Positions 1 to 9,664 are shown, counted from the first letter of the stretch. The stretch: 64,000 nt of DNA from Segatella copri (GCF_949820605.1 NZ_CATKVU010000007.1:186001-250000); one strand, 5' to 3'. The notes: a model not told the origin generated them from the sequence alone. Numbers and translations: made by a program.

Positions 1-16
1 AAATAATTAGAATAAG

Positions 17-60
17 AAAAGAGGTATATCCCGAAGATGAATCTTGGGTATACCTCTTTT
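17..60 (-). terminator. Hairpin terminator downstream of the alpha-amylase
   Basis: A long inverted repeat pairs 17-38 with 41-60 (AAAAGAGGTATA against TATACCTCTTTT, with one bulged base and an inner AAGAT/ATCTT extension). It is flanked by A and T runs, so it could terminate in both directions. It lies about 135 bases beyond the amylase stop codon. The stretch 61-194 between them is very A-rich and shows no gene. Confidence 0.75.
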
Positions 61-194
61 TCCTAACCTAAAACAACTAACTAATAATTTTGTTCACACA
101 AAACTAAACCTAAAAACATAAACCTTAATAAACCTAAAAACTTAAAAACTAAAACTGAAAAACTTAAACTAAAAACTGAAACTATTCTTTGAAC

Positions 195-2147
195 TTATTT
201 GTTGTATTCTGCAGTAACATCCTTCACTTTATATTTCTTACCTTCTTTGGATGCCTCGATTTCGAAGTAAGCCGTACTGGTGAGACCTGCTATATCTACA
301 GTCTGCGGCTTATCTGTGCCATTATTGAATATGACATTCACCAACTCGGTTGCATTATCAATGCTGACTTCCTTGTAGTACCATGTCTTACCACCGATGG
401 TCTTTGTTTCTGTCATCTTTTCACCAGGCCACTTAACAGATGCTGCTTTCTTCCATGTATAGCAGTATAATGGGTTCCATTTCACAGCATCGGCATTCAC
501 ATAAACCATAAATTTATATGCCTTGAACTTCTCAATCGTATATTGATGAGTGGCGATATTTCTAACTTCACCATTCACAAGCAATCCAACCTTCAAGGTA
601 CAAGTACCATTGATGCTGATTTCCTTACCACTTTCTACAGTTGTGCTCTTTGCAGTAGGGGTAGAGCCGTCCAAGGTATAAACCAATTTGGCTCCCTCTG
701 TCTGGCTGACTGCAGTAAGTGTGGTCTTGAAACCTTCCTCGTATGAGCCAGAAGGCACGTCGGTCCAAGAGGTTTCTGCATCATTAGAGAGAAAATAGGC
801 ATAGTGATAACCGGAAAGAATCTTTGTATAGCCTGTTTCTCCTGCATATTTATCAGCATCATTACCTACAGCCACAAGAAGTTTGTGCTTAGTACCAGTA
901 ACCTCGTTCACATAAAGAGTTTTCTTGCTCTGCTTGTTGGCATAATTGCTCATATTAGTGATGCCTGCATATTTGCGGGCTGCAATCATCTCCTTTATCT
1001 CAGACTTATAAGCATTCCAGTGTGGCTGGAAGATACATGGTGTGCCTGGCATGGCGAGCATATAGGCATTGGCTGCTATGGTATCTTTGCGCAGAGGGTC
1101 GTTCTGTTCTGATTCAGAGCGTTTCTGTGTATCATGATTTTCTACAAAAGTAACCGCATAACGACGATAATTGGCATCGTGCATAAGATTGTCGTTACTG
1201 TGGAGCTTTGACCAGTCTGAAGATGTTGTCACCTTTCCGTTAGCCGCTCCGTTTACGGCATCGCGTACGTTATAACGGAACTGGAAGTCGAAGGCTGCGC
1301 TCTTCTTGTTAGTTCTGTTTATCCAACTTTCTATTTTGTCGTTACCATCCCAGTATTCACCTACAGAGTATTCTACACCTGTGGCATCATTATAGTCGGC
1401 AACATGGCTACCATCGAAGCCTTTCACCATATCATAGCGGAAACCGGTGTAACCCAAATCATCCTTCAGATATTTCAGATACGCTTTGATCACCTTCTGC
1501 ACATTTTCGCTCTTGTGGTCGATGTCACGGCAACCTCCAAAGTCGGTTCCCTCATCATTGTTCTGGCTGAGGCTTACCCCGTCTGTGGCAGCCTGGGTTG
1601 CTGTAGTTCCGCCATCATCATTCTTGCAGATGTCTGTAGATTGCATCTGGTAGGTCACTCCCTTGTAGGTTTCTGCAGGGAAGGTGAACCAGCCGTCTGT
1701 ATTGCGGTGGTTGATGACTACATCAGCAATAGCACCTATACCAGCGGCTTTAAACTTAGTAATCAGACTTCTGAGCTCAGCCTCAGATCCGAAAGAAGAG
1801 TTCTGATTAAAATAGTAATATGGCATATAACCCATCACCTGAGTGGCCTCCATACATTTTCCGCTTTGTGGAAGCCAAACAAGGTCGATATAACCTTTCA
1901 GCTCATCAGCCTGCTTCTCTAAGACCTTCCATTGTGATTCATTATAAGAATCCCAAGAGAATCCTTGCAGCATAACACCGCTATAATCGCTAGCCCAGCC
2001 TTGCGAATTGAGACTTGGTTCAGGCTCAGGACTTGGGGTAGGCGCTGGCGTTGGCTCAGGATCTGGAAGATCAGGGTCATTGCTGCTAGAGCATGCTCCA
2101 AGTGTGAGTGCCATTGCGGCAAGGAGTGTAAAGTATATCTTCTTCAT
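195..2147 (-). CDS. Secreted lipoprotein alpha-amylase (GH13) with C-terminal starch-binding module
   Basis: Endo-acting alpha-1,4-glucanase predicted to act at the cell surface on starch. The lipobox LGAC near residue 22 is followed by a Pro/Glu/Thr linker, as in SusG-type surface amylases. All four GH13 motifs are visible: DVVINH (~145-150), GFRYDMVKG with the nucleophile Asp (~239-246), SVGEYW with the acid/base Glu (~268) and ENHD (~340-343). After the catalytic barrel comes a chitobiase-like beta-sandwich (~475-540), then a ~110-residue module with YVNADAVKWNPLYCYTW that resembles CBM26. An in-frame ATG lies 9 bases upstream (2156). I chose the MKK start because it gives a standard signal peptide. 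Residue numbers count from the upstream ATG. The promoter faces left from a LacI-type operator at 2274-2289, which places the gene in the starch regulon although it is transcribed away from susC1. Confidence 0.93.
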   Translation of the reverse strand: MKKIYFTLLAAMALTLGACSSSNDPDLPDPEPTPAPTPSPEPEPSLNSQGWASDYSGVMLQGFSWDSYNESQWKVLEKQADELKGYIDLVWLPQSGKCMEATQVMGYMPYYYFNQNSSFGSEAELRSLITKFKAAGIGAIADVVINHRNTDGWFTFPAETYKGVTYQMQSTDICKNDDGGTTATQAATDGVSLSQNNDEGTDFGGCRDIDHKSENVQKVIKAYLKYLKDDLGYTGFRYDMVKGFDGSHVADYNDATGVEYSVGEYWDGNDKIESWINRTNKKSAAFDFQFRYNVRDAVNGAANGKVTTSSDWSKLHSNDNLMHDANYRRYAVTFVENHDTQKRSESEQNDPLRKDTIAANAYMLAMPGTPCIFQPHWNAYKSEIKEMIAARKYAGITNMSNYANKQSKKTLYVNEVTGTKHKLLVAVGNDADKYAGETGYTKILSGYHYAYFLSNDAETSWTDVPSGSYEEGFKTTLTAVSQTEGAKLVYTLDGSTPTAKSTTVESGKEISINGTCTLKVGLLVNGEVRNIATHQYTIEKFKAYKFMVYVNADAVKWNPLYCYTWKKAASVKWPGEKMTETKTIGGKTWYYKEVSIDNATELVNVIFNNGTDKPQTVDIAGLTSTAYFEIEASKEGKKYKVKDVTAEYNK

Positions 2148-2212
2148 AATTATCATTGTATTTTGTGATTACTATCTTATGTTAAATTGTAAGTTGTATT
2201 CTTTTTCGTTGG

Positions 2213-2289
2213 CAAAGTTACGATTTATTTCATTAGCTTGTTCAAAAATTGATGCAAATCAAGTAAACAATTTGCGCAATCGTTTGCAT
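2213..2289 (-). promoter_or_regulatory. Amylase promoter with LacI-type operator A
   Basis: On the minus strand a -7 box TAACTTTG occupies 2220-2213. The operator core GCAATCGTTTGC (2276-2287) matches 11 of 12 bases of the perfect palindrome GCAAACGTTTGC found three more times near 30.3, 32.8 and 35.6 kb. The gap between the 16-bp operator (2274-2289) and the -7 box is 53 nt, the same as at the other sites. A site this far upstream suggests activation rather than simple roadblock repression; that is inference. Confidence 0.75.
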
Positions 2290-2307
2290 TTACTAATAAA
2301 GTTGTTT

Positions 2308-2329
2308 CTTTAGGTACGTCTTTAGGTAC
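2308..2329 (+). repeat. Left copy of 22-bp direct repeat flanking the recombinase
   Basis: Two copies of CTTTAGGTAC spaced 12 bp apart (2308-2317 and 2320-2329). The same paired arrangement recurs at 3604-3625 in the same orientation, matching 20 of 22 bases. Likely recombinase binding or attachment sites. Confidence 0.65.
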
Positions 2330-2344
2330 TTTAACTTGAAAGAC

Positions 2345-2375
2345 TTGATGAAGATATATTTTGCTTATAATTTTG
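2345..2375 (+). promoter_or_regulatory. Promoter of the tyrosine recombinase
   Basis: A -7 element TAATTTTG at 2368-2375 is preceded by TTG at 2345-2347, a 20-nt spacer that fits the Bacteroidetes -33/-7 arrangement. It lies 22 nt before the recombinase ATG, inside the direct-repeat-bounded unit. It may also be the only nearby promoter that reads into susC1. Confidence 0.6.
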
Positions 2376-2397
2376 CACAGATGAAACAGTAAAGATT

Positions 2398-3609
2398 ATG
2401 GCGAAAAAGAGAACTAAAACAAAAGTAAAGGAACCCATCAAGATTTGGGTGAAACCTTTGAAGAATGGCAACAAGGCTATCTATCTGCGTACTTACCAAG
2501 CAGGAAGCAAGGGTAGAGGCTATACCTACGAGCGGTTGAAGGGATTGTTGCTGGTAGATGACAAAAGAGGAAGCGACAAGGAGGCTAAGGCAAAGAATGA
2601 AGCTACTTTGCGCACCGCTATGCTCATCCGATGTGAGCGAATCAGAGAGTGGAGTATGAGCCACGGTAACTATCAGCGAGAGATGGTGACCAAGGATATG
2701 CTCTTAAAAGACTGGATGCTGCTATATGCTGATCAAAAAAGACAGCAGGGACAGAGCGGCAGTCATGCTGTCAACATCCAGCATGCCCTCTTGCATTTGA
2801 TAAGATACAAGGGTGAGAATATTCGCATGGCACAACTGGACAAGGTGTATTGCGAAGGCTTGGTACAGTATCTGGCTCATGCCAAGACCATTGGTACGGA
2901 TGTGCCCAAGCGGGGCGAACATCATGAGAAAGACTTGGCGAAGGGTACGGCACGCCTCTATTACAATACGTTTGTTACCGCATTGAATGAGGCGGTGAGA
3001 GAAGGTATCATACCTGAGAATCCCACCAAACTACTGAAGAAAGAAGAGAAAAAGCTGATTGGTCAGGGAGAGAGCCGACGCTGCTATCTCAGCATCGAGG
3101 AAATCAGATTGTTGATGGCTACTCCTTGCAAGGATGAAACCGTGAAGCAAGCTTTCCTCTTCGCTTGTTTCTGTGGTTTGCGCATCAGTGATGTCAGGAC
3201 ATTGCGATGGGCAGATATCGGAAAAGGTACGGAGGGATACTATATTAGCAAGTTGATGGTGAAGACCCGTCATGTGGTAACGGTACCCTTGTCGGAGAAT
3301 GCTTTGTCGTGGATGCCAGCAAGAGGACAGGCAAGGGCTGATGACAAGGTATTTGAGCTGCCATCGTTCTTCTCGGTCAACTATCGATTGAAGCAATGGG
3401 CTAGGGAGGCAGGCATTGACAAGCCAGTTACTTTTCATGTATCTCGTCATACCTTTGCCACCGCCTTGCTCACGATGGGAGTGGACCTCTATACCACCAG
3501 CAAACTGTTGGGACATCAAAACATCATAACCACGCAAGTATATGCCGAGATAGTGAACAGAAAGAAGGTTGAGGCGGTGAACCTTTTGGACCAAATCAAG
3601 CCTCTTTAG
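2398..3609 (+). CDS. Tyrosine recombinase / site-specific integrase
   Basis: A 403-aa phage-integrase-family recombinase expected to cut and rejoin DNA through a 3'-phosphotyrosine. The catalytic residues are all present: Arg262 in CGLRISD, His347-x-x-Arg350 in HVSRHTFAT, the LGH motif at ~371-373, and the nucleophile Tyr382 in TQVYAEI. The N-terminal ~100 residues resemble the arm-binding domain of Bacteroidetes integrases, followed by a SAM-like core-binding domain (~110-210). The gene sits between a divergent amylase promoter and susC1, only 73 nt from the latter. It is bracketed by 22-bp direct repeats, the right one overlapping its stop codon. Two roles are possible: mobility of its own unit, or inversion of the mirror-image sus operons. 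Neither is shown directly. Confidence 0.93.
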   Translation: MAKKRTKTKVKEPIKIWVKPLKNGNKAIYLRTYQAGSKGRGYTYERLKGLLLVDDKRGSDKEAKAKNEATLRTAMLIRCERIREWSMSHGNYQREMVTKDMLLKDWMLLYADQKRQQGQSGSHAVNIQHALLHLIRYKGENIRMAQLDKVYCEGLVQYLAHAKTIGTDVPKRGEHHEKDLAKGTARLYYNTFVTALNEAVREGIIPENPTKLLKKEEKKLIGQGESRRCYLSIEEIRLLMATPCKDETVKQAFLFACFCGLRISDVRTLRWADIGKGTEGYYISKLMVKTRHVVTVPLSENALSWMPARGQARADDKVFELPSFFSVNYRLKQWAREAGIDKPVTFHVSRHTFATALLTMGVDLYTTSKLLGHQNIITTQVYAEIVNRKKVEAVNLLDQIKPL

Positions 3610-3625
3610 GTACGCTTTTAGGTAC
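3604..3625 (+). repeat. Right copy of 22-bp direct repeat flanking the recombinase
   Basis: Second paired TTTAGGTAC site, starting inside the final codons of the recombinase so that its TAG stop lies within the repeat. Same orientation as 2308-2329, 1296 bp away. Confidence 0.65.
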
Positions 3626-3664
3626 ATGATGCTTTCAGAAACTTGAAGGAGAGGGCAAGCTGCA

Positions 3665-3702
3665 AACTTAAAAATCAAGCAAATGATGAAGCAGGTAAAA
3701 AT
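3665..3702 (+). repeat. Inverted repeat shared by the two susC starts (left arm)
   Basis: 38 bp covering the leader, the start codons and the first codons of susC1. It is identical, in reverse complement, to 30028-30065 at the start of susC2. Beyond it the two genes stay very similar for roughly 250 bp. The two arms are 26.4 kb apart. Confidence 0.85.
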
Positions 3703-6700
3703 CAAATTGCCTCTCAGAGCATTGACCCTTGCAAGCGGTCTGCTTCTGACGGTGAGTTCCTTTGCGCAGAGTAATGCAATTAAGGGACATGTGAAGGATG
3801 CTTCTGGTGAGCCTATCATGGGTGCTACCATTACAGTTAACGGTAAGGCAGTGGGCATTACCGACATGGATGGTAACTTCTCAGTTGATGCAGCGCCAGG
3901 TGCCAATCTTACTTTCACCTATCTTGGAATGACACCAAAAACAATCAAAGCAACATCTAACATGATGATTACCTTGGTTGACGACCAGAAGTCTTTGAAC
4001 GAGGTCGTTGTCATCGGTTATGGTCGTGCTAAGAAGAACGACTTGACTGGTTCTGTTACAGCTATCAAGCCAGATGAGATGTCAAAGGGTATCACAAGCA
4101 GTGCCTCTGATATGTTGGTAGGTAAGATTGCCGGTGTAGATGTACAGACTGGTGGCGGTCAGCCTGGTACCGGTGCACAGATTCGTATCCGTGGTGGTGC
4201 TTCTCTGAGTGCTTCTAATGACCCTCTCTACGTAATCGATGGTTTGGCTATTGACAACAATACCAACAAGGGTATGAGTAACGTCTTAGCCATGATTAAC
4301 CCTAACGATATCGAGAGCTTCACTGTATTGAAAGATGCTTCTGCTACAGCAATTTACGGTTCCCGTGCTTCTAATGGTGTCATCATCATTACAACCAAGA
4401 AGGGACGTTCTGGTCAGAAGCCTTCTGTTACTTATAATGGCAACGTAACACTGTCAACCATCCAGAAGAAATATGATGTGATGAATGCCAGCGAGTACAA
4501 GCAGGCTCTTACCTCTCTTGGTATCGACACAAGCACATTAGGCAGTTACGATACAGACTGGCAGAATGAGATTTTCCGCACCTCTGTTTCTACTAATCAC
4601 AACATTAGTATTCAGGGTGGTCTGAAGAATATGCCTTATCGCGTCAGTTTAGGTTTCGAAGACAACAATGGTATTGTCAAGACAACATGGATGAAGCGTT
4701 TCAATACATCTGTCAATGTTGCTCCTTCTTTCCTCGATAAGCACTTGAACTTCAACTTCACAGCAAAGTATATGTTCGAGAAGGACCGCTATGCAAAAGT
4801 TGGTGATGCTATCGGTAATGCATTGTCAATGGATCCTACACAGCCTGTATATGGAAATGGTGAAGACTACAAATACGTTGGTGGATATTTCCAGTACTTG
4901 CAGAACAAGAGCGACCAGATTAGCGATCCTGATTGGAAGAAGATGGCTGCCTCTCAAGTTACACAGAACCCAGTTGCAGTTCTCGACAACTACAAGTGTA
5001 TAGCAAAGTCTAATGATATTTCAGGAAACCTTGAGGTAGACTACAAGATTCATGGCTTCGAAGACTTGCATTTGCATGCTGCCATCGGTGCCCAGTATAC
5101 AGATGGTAAGCAGAATGAAGACATTTCCAAGTATTCCTTCTCTAACAACTATTTTGGATATTATGGCACTGACCATCAATACAAATATAGCATCGAAGGA
5201 AAAGCTTTTGCTGAATATGCACACAAGTTCGGTGTTCATGATATCGACATCATGGCAGGTGCAGAGCAGAGCCACTACCACAGAACAGGCTATAACTACG
5301 GAAGTGGTATTGATGAGTACTTGAGAGACAACAATCCTCAGTTCGTTGAAGCAGATGGTAAAATGAACTATATATATAGTCCAACGTATCAGAAGAACAC
5401 CATGTGGAAGGCTCACAACTCATTGGTATCTTACTTCGGACGTTTTAATTACAACTTGTTAGATCGCTATTTGCTTACAGCAACATTCCGTGCCGATGGT
5501 TCTTCTCGTTTCAAAAAAGGCAAGAAGTGGGGTTACTTCCCTGCTGCAGCCTTTGCTTGGAAGATTAACAACGAACCTTTCTTGAAGGACGCAAAATGGC
5601 TTGATGAGTTGAAGCTCCGCTTGGGTTGGGGTATGACTGGTCAGCAGAATGGTATTCCAGACTTCTACTATACTCCTGTATATACAGTCAGCGATACTTA
5701 TGCACAGTATCCATTTGGTGACAAATATTATATAACCATGCGTCCATCAGCATACAATCCTGAATTGACTTGGGAAAAGACAACAACCTACAATGCTGGT
5801 TTAGACTTCACCGCTCTCAATGGTCGTTTCGGTATGAATGTGGATGGTTACTATCGTAAGACTACCGACCTTCTGTCAACAATTGCCATCGCCGGTGGTA
5901 CTAACTTTGGCGACCAGCTTCTGAAGAATATTGGTTCTTTGGAAAACTATGGTGTTGAATTGGCATTCGATGTCAAGCCTATTGTTACAAAGGACTTCAT
6001 ATGGGATGTAACCTACAACGTAGGATGGAACCACAACGAAATCACACAATTGGATGCAGGTTTGCAAGACTGGGTATGGACTGGAGATAAAGTATCTCGT
6101 GGTAACAACACCAAGATTCAGGTAAACAAGGTAGGCCAGCCTATCAAATCATTCTATGTTTTCCAGCAGGTTTATGATGAAAACGGCAAACCTATCGAGG
6201 GTCTGTATGTTGACCGCGACGGAAATGGTACAATCGATGATGACGACCGCTATTGCTACAAGAGCCCAGCTCCTGACGTAATCATGGGTCTCACCACCAA
6301 GTTCATCTATAAGAACTGGGACTTCAGTGCAGCATTCCATGCCTCTATCGGCAACTATGTTTACTACGATTTCTTGAACGAGAAGGCAGTTTTAGCCGAC
6401 CTCAATAAAGACAACATCTTCAGAAATACTACAGCAGAAGCTGTTGATCTTGGTTTCTGGGGTAAAACCTCAAAAGCAACCAACACCAGTGACTACTTCG
6501 TACGCAATGCTTCTTACTTGAAGTGTACAAACATGACATTGGGATATAGCTTCCCTGCATTGATTAAGGCTGGTGCTGAGAAGATTTGCAGTGGTCGAAT
6601 TTTCTTCACAGTTCAGAACCCATTCATCATTTCCAAGTATAAGGGTATTGACCCTGAGGTAAGCAGTGGTATCGACAGTAATCCTTACCCACGTCCAATA

Positions 6701-6733
6701 AGCTTCCAGCTTGGTTTGAATCTTAACATCTAA
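3683..6733 (+). CDS. susC: SusC-like TonB-dependent maltodextrin transporter (sus operon 1)
   Basis: A 1016-aa outer-membrane beta-barrel that imports oligosaccharides using TonB/ExbBD energy, paired with the SusD lipoprotein just downstream. After a signal peptide (ending VSSFAQ) comes a carboxypeptidase-regulatory-like domain (~32-110). The TonB-box-like segment EVVVIGYG follows, then the plug (PLYVIDG, SFTVLKDASATAIYGSRASNGVIIITTKKG) and the barrel, ending QLGLNLNI with a terminal aromatic/hydrophobic pattern. The start could be either of two adjacent ATGs. The first ~115 residues are almost the same as susC2 and then the proteins diverge. No LacI-type operator and no good -7 box lie in the 73-nt gap after the recombinase, so transcription may read through from upstream. 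Confidence 0.95.
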   Translation: MMKQVKIKLPLRALTLASGLLLTVSSFAQSNAIKGHVKDASGEPIMGATITVNGKAVGITDMDGNFSVDAAPGANLTFTYLGMTPKTIKATSNMMITLVDDQKSLNEVVVIGYGRAKKNDLTGSVTAIKPDEMSKGITSSASDMLVGKIAGVDVQTGGGQPGTGAQIRIRGGASLSASNDPLYVIDGLAIDNNTNKGMSNVLAMINPNDIESFTVLKDASATAIYGSRASNGVIIITTKKGRSGQKPSVTYNGNVTLSTIQKKYDVMNASEYKQALTSLGIDTSTLGSYDTDWQNEIFRTSVSTNHNISIQGGLKNMPYRVSLGFEDNNGIVKTTWMKRFNTSVNVAPSFLDKHLNFNFTAKYMFEKDRYAKVGDAIGNALSMDPTQPVYGNGEDYKYVGGYFQYLQNKSDQISDPDWKKMAASQVTQNPVAVLDNYKCIAKSNDISGNLEVDYKIHGFEDLHLHAAIGAQYTDGKQNEDISKYSFSNNYFGYYGTDHQYKYSIEGKAFAEYAHKFGVHDIDIMAGAEQSHYHRTGYNYGSGIDEYLRDNNPQFVEADGKMNYIYSPTYQKNTMWKAHNSLVSYFGRFNYNLLDRYLLTATFRADGSSRFKKGKKWGYFPAAAFAWKINNEPFLKDAKWLDELKLRLGWGMTGQQNGIPDFYYTPVYTVSDTYAQYPFGDKYYITMRPSAYNPELTWEKTTTYNAGLDFTALNGRFGMNVDGYYRKTTDLLSTIAIAGGTNFGDQLLKNIGSLENYGVELAFDVKPIVTKDFIWDVTYNVGWNHNEITQLDAGLQDWVWTGDKVSRGNNTKIQVNKVGQPIKSFYVFQQVYDENGKPIEGLYVDRDGNGTIDDDDRYCYKSPAPDVIMGLTTKFIYKNWDFSAAFHASIGNYVYYDFLNEKAVLADLNKDNIFRNTTAEAVDLGFWGKTSKATNTSDYFVRNASYLKCTNMTLGYSFPALIKAGAEKICSGRIFFTVQNPFIISKYKGIDPEVSSGIDSNPYPRPISFQLGLNLNI

Positions 6734-6752
6734 AAATAAAAAGGAGACAATT

Positions 6753-8432
6753 ATGAAAAAACTATTTATAACGACTGCAATGGCAAGTATGTTGTGCATG
6801 GGCTTTGTCTCATGCGCAGACGAACTGAATATCAAGTCCATTGATCCACAGTCTTCCCCAACATATACTGCGGAGGGCCTCTTGGCTAAACAGTATGCAA
6901 CCCTCGGTCTTACAGGTCAGAAAGGTCCTGCAGGTTCAGCAGACTTGAGTGGAGACGAGGGTGAGAGCGGATTTATCCGTACCGTCTTCAACTTGCAAGA
7001 ATTAATGACAGACGAAATTTTGTGGGCATGGCAAGACAATGAAGGTATTGCCGCTATTACCCACATGAACTGGGATAAGAGTAATGCACGAGTAAACTGG
7101 GCATACCAGCGATTAATTTTCGACATCACCCTGTACAACCAGTTTATTTCCGAGCAGACAGGTAAGATGAGCGAAGATAAGATTGCAGAAGTCCGCTTCC
7201 TCCGTGCACTGAACTACTATTATTTCCTCGACCTGTATCGCAAGGCTCCTTTCAAGGAAACCTTCGACAGCAATCTCCCTATTGAGAAGAGCGGCAAGGA
7301 TCTCTACGAGTGGCTTGACAACGAGTTGACTACCATCGAGCCTATGATGGCAGAGGTGGGGGCTTATAATAACAGTGAGAATTTCGGACGAGCCGACCGT
7401 GGTGCAGCTTATGCCCTCCATGCTCGTTTGGCACTTAACTCAGCTGTTTATACAGATGGTCAGGTTAAGGACTACCAGAAGGCTATCGATTATTGCGACA
7501 AGATTATCAATAGCAAAAAATACGACCTTTCTCGAAAAGCAAAGAATGGCTACAGCGGTTACCAGCAGTTGTTCATGGGCGACAATGATTACAATCCTGA
7601 GGCTAGGCAGGAAATCATCTTTGCTGTTCGTCAGGATGGTTTGAAGACTCGCCAGTATGGCGGTTCTACTTATCTCGTAGCAGCCTGCACCAAAGCTGGC
7701 ATGCCATCAGCAAGTACCGCTGACCCTTGGAAATGTATCTTTGCACGCGAAGATTTGGTTAAGAAGTTCTTCCCTAACAAAGATATTCCTATGGCAACTA
7801 CAGATGATGTTTTAACTGATGCAACAAAGGATCAGATTATCGCAAAAGATAATGAGAAAGGCATCGGCACAGACGCTGTTATAGCAAAGGCAAAAGACGA
7901 TCGAGCTTTGTTATACATGGGTGTAGGTGGCTGCGAAAGTGGAAAAGTTCGTACACTCAATCCAGGTGATGCTATCACAGACCCTCTGAATGGTGCGGCT
8001 ATCGTAAAGTGGAGCAATTTCCACGCAGATGGTACAGCACAGCATGACCAGAACTTTTCAGACACCGACATTCCATTGTTCCGCCTGGCAGAAATCTATC
8101 TGACCCGCGCAGAGGCAAAGTTCCGTCTCAACGGCAGTCAGGAAGGTTTGGCTGACATCCAGTTGGTTCAGGACCGTGCTCACCGTGATTTAAAAGCTAC
8201 ATCAGTAGATGAGCAGACTCTTATAGATGAATGGGGCCGCGAGTTCTTTATGGAAGGTCGCCGTCGTTCAGACTTGGTTCGCTTTGGCTTGTTCACAGGT
8301 TCTAAGTACCTCTGGAGTTTCAAGGGTGGTGTACCTAATGGTGCAGGTATTGAATCACATTTCGATATCTACCCTATTCCAGGCAATGAGACTAAGAACA
8401 ACCCTAACATGACACAGAACCCAAAATACTAA
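6753..8432 (+). CDS. susD: SusD-like starch-binding outer-membrane lipoprotein (sus operon 1)
   Basis: A 559-aa surface lipoprotein that caps the SusC barrel and delivers glycan. Lipobox GFVSC at ~20. The SusD/RagB helical core is recognisable from AEVRFLRALNYYYFLDLYRKAP (~145-166), the TPR-like repeats, and the C-terminal signature RLAEIYLTRAEAKFRLNG followed by WGREFFMEGRRRSDLVRFG. It ends with the usual IPGNETKNNPNMTQNPKY pattern. It lies 19 nt after susC1 and is certainly co-transcribed with it. Confidence 0.95.
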   Translation: MKKLFITTAMASMLCMGFVSCADELNIKSIDPQSSPTYTAEGLLAKQYATLGLTGQKGPAGSADLSGDEGESGFIRTVFNLQELMTDEILWAWQDNEGIAAITHMNWDKSNARVNWAYQRLIFDITLYNQFISEQTGKMSEDKIAEVRFLRALNYYYFLDLYRKAPFKETFDSNLPIEKSGKDLYEWLDNELTTIEPMMAEVGAYNNSENFGRADRGAAYALHARLALNSAVYTDGQVKDYQKAIDYCDKIINSKKYDLSRKAKNGYSGYQQLFMGDNDYNPEARQEIIFAVRQDGLKTRQYGGSTYLVAACTKAGMPSASTADPWKCIFAREDLVKKFFPNKDIPMATTDDVLTDATKDQIIAKDNEKGIGTDAVIAKAKDDRALLYMGVGGCESGKVRTLNPGDAITDPLNGAAIVKWSNFHADGTAQHDQNFSDTDIPLFRLAEIYLTRAEAKFRLNGSQEGLADIQLVQDRAHRDLKATSVDEQTLIDEWGREFFMEGRRRSDLVRFGLFTGSKYLWSFKGGVPNGAGIESHFDIYPIPGNETKNNPNMTQNPKY

Positions 8433-8470
8433 TTGTTAGGTTAACAGATTAAATTAAAAAAGAAAGAATT

Positions 8471-9664
8471 ATGAAAAAGATATTCAAATTCATGCTGTTG
8501 CCAGCATTGGTACTCCCTTTGCTCTTTACATCATGCGATGATGACAGAGACAGCAACCCTACATTGGACTTGAGTCATGTTGCAGATGGATTTGTATTGA
8601 ACACTCCTGCCGTAGCAGAAAACAATACTTACGATCTCATCAGTGCAAAAAGTTTAAGATTGACATGTTCGCAGCCAAACTATGGTGGAGTACCTTACTC
8701 TATGAGATATTACGTACAGGTATCTATCGATCCTGCATTCGTCAGCGATGGTACTGCTACTCACACAGAGTTAGCGACATTCTATAGAACTGCCGATATG
8801 CAAGTTAATGCAAATGAAATAAACAACGCTATAGTAGCTCTCTTTCAGGCTGCAAATCCAGATACAAGTGTTCCTGAAGAAATGCCTGTTTACATTCGCT
8901 TGCGCGCTGTGATTGGAGACGCTACTGATACAAGTTTGGGCGAGACATTCTCAAATACCATCACCTTGCGTTCTGTGAAGGCTACTTATGAGGCTCCTGA
9001 TGCTAAGTTCACTGACAACCTCTACTTGATAGGTAGTTCTATCCAGACTCCATGGAAGAGTTGGAAACCAATTCCTAAGGTCTTTGGTTTGGAAGGTAAC
9101 TACTATGGTATAATCTACTTGCCAGCTGGTGGTGAGTTCAAGTGGGGTACCGAGAACAATGACGACCGCGGTTACAACCGTATCAAGGAAATCAACGATG
9201 AGGCCAACGCCGGTATCTCAGAAGGTGAAGAGCATAGAATCAAGGTAGCCAACGCAGGTTGGTACACTCTCTTGTTCAAAGGTAAGATTACAGAAGACAA
9301 GAAGAATATTGACTGGACACTATCTGTTTACCCAACAAAGGTTTACATCTTAGGTGGTAGTGTTGAGATGTCTGGTACTTGGGCATTTGATGACACTTAT
9401 GCTCTGACAGCTCCAGCAGATAAGAATGGCAAATGGGTTTCTCCTGCATTCACTGCCAGCGCAGAGCTTCGCGCAGCTGTCAAGGTAGGCAACTTAGACT
9501 GGTATCGTACAGAGTTCACTCTTCACAAGGGCAACGTCTTCTGGCGTAGATATGATATCGTAAACAGCTGGGCTGAGACTGAGGGCGCAGATTACTCTGT
9601 AACTACCCAAGTTGGACAGAAGTTGTATATCGACTTTGATAATTACACAGCAGAAGTTAAATAA
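8471..9664 (+). CDS. susE: SusE-like starch-binding lipoprotein (sus operon 1)
   Basis: A 397-aa surface glycan-binding lipoprotein with lipobox LLFTSC followed by an Asp-rich +2 region. The N-terminal ~170 residues look like the SusE Ig-like domain (SQPNYGGVPYSMRYYVQVS). Two C-terminal beta-sandwich starch-binding modules follow, with aromatic clusters such as TPWKSWKPIP and DWYRTEFTLHKGNVFW. It lies third in the sus operon, 38 nt after susD1. The family binds starch at the surface without cutting it. The counterpart at 23.9-25.2 kb has the same layout but a divergent sequence. Confidence 0.88.
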   Translation: MKKIFKFMLLPALVLPLLFTSCDDDRDSNPTLDLSHVADGFVLNTPAVAENNTYDLISAKSLRLTCSQPNYGGVPYSMRYYVQVSIDPAFVSDGTATHTELATFYRTADMQVNANEINNAIVALFQAANPDTSVPEEMPVYIRLRAVIGDATDTSLGETFSNTITLRSVKATYEAPDAKFTDNLYLIGSSIQTPWKSWKPIPKVFGLEGNYYGIIYLPAGGEFKWGTENNDDRGYNRIKEINDEANAGISEGEEHRIKVANAGWYTLLFKGKITEDKKNIDWTLSVYPTKVYILGGSVEMSGTWAFDDTYALTAPADKNGKWVSPAFTASAELRAAVKVGNLDWYRTEFTLHKGNVFWRRYDIVNSWAETEGADYSVTTQVGQKLYIDFDNYTAEVK

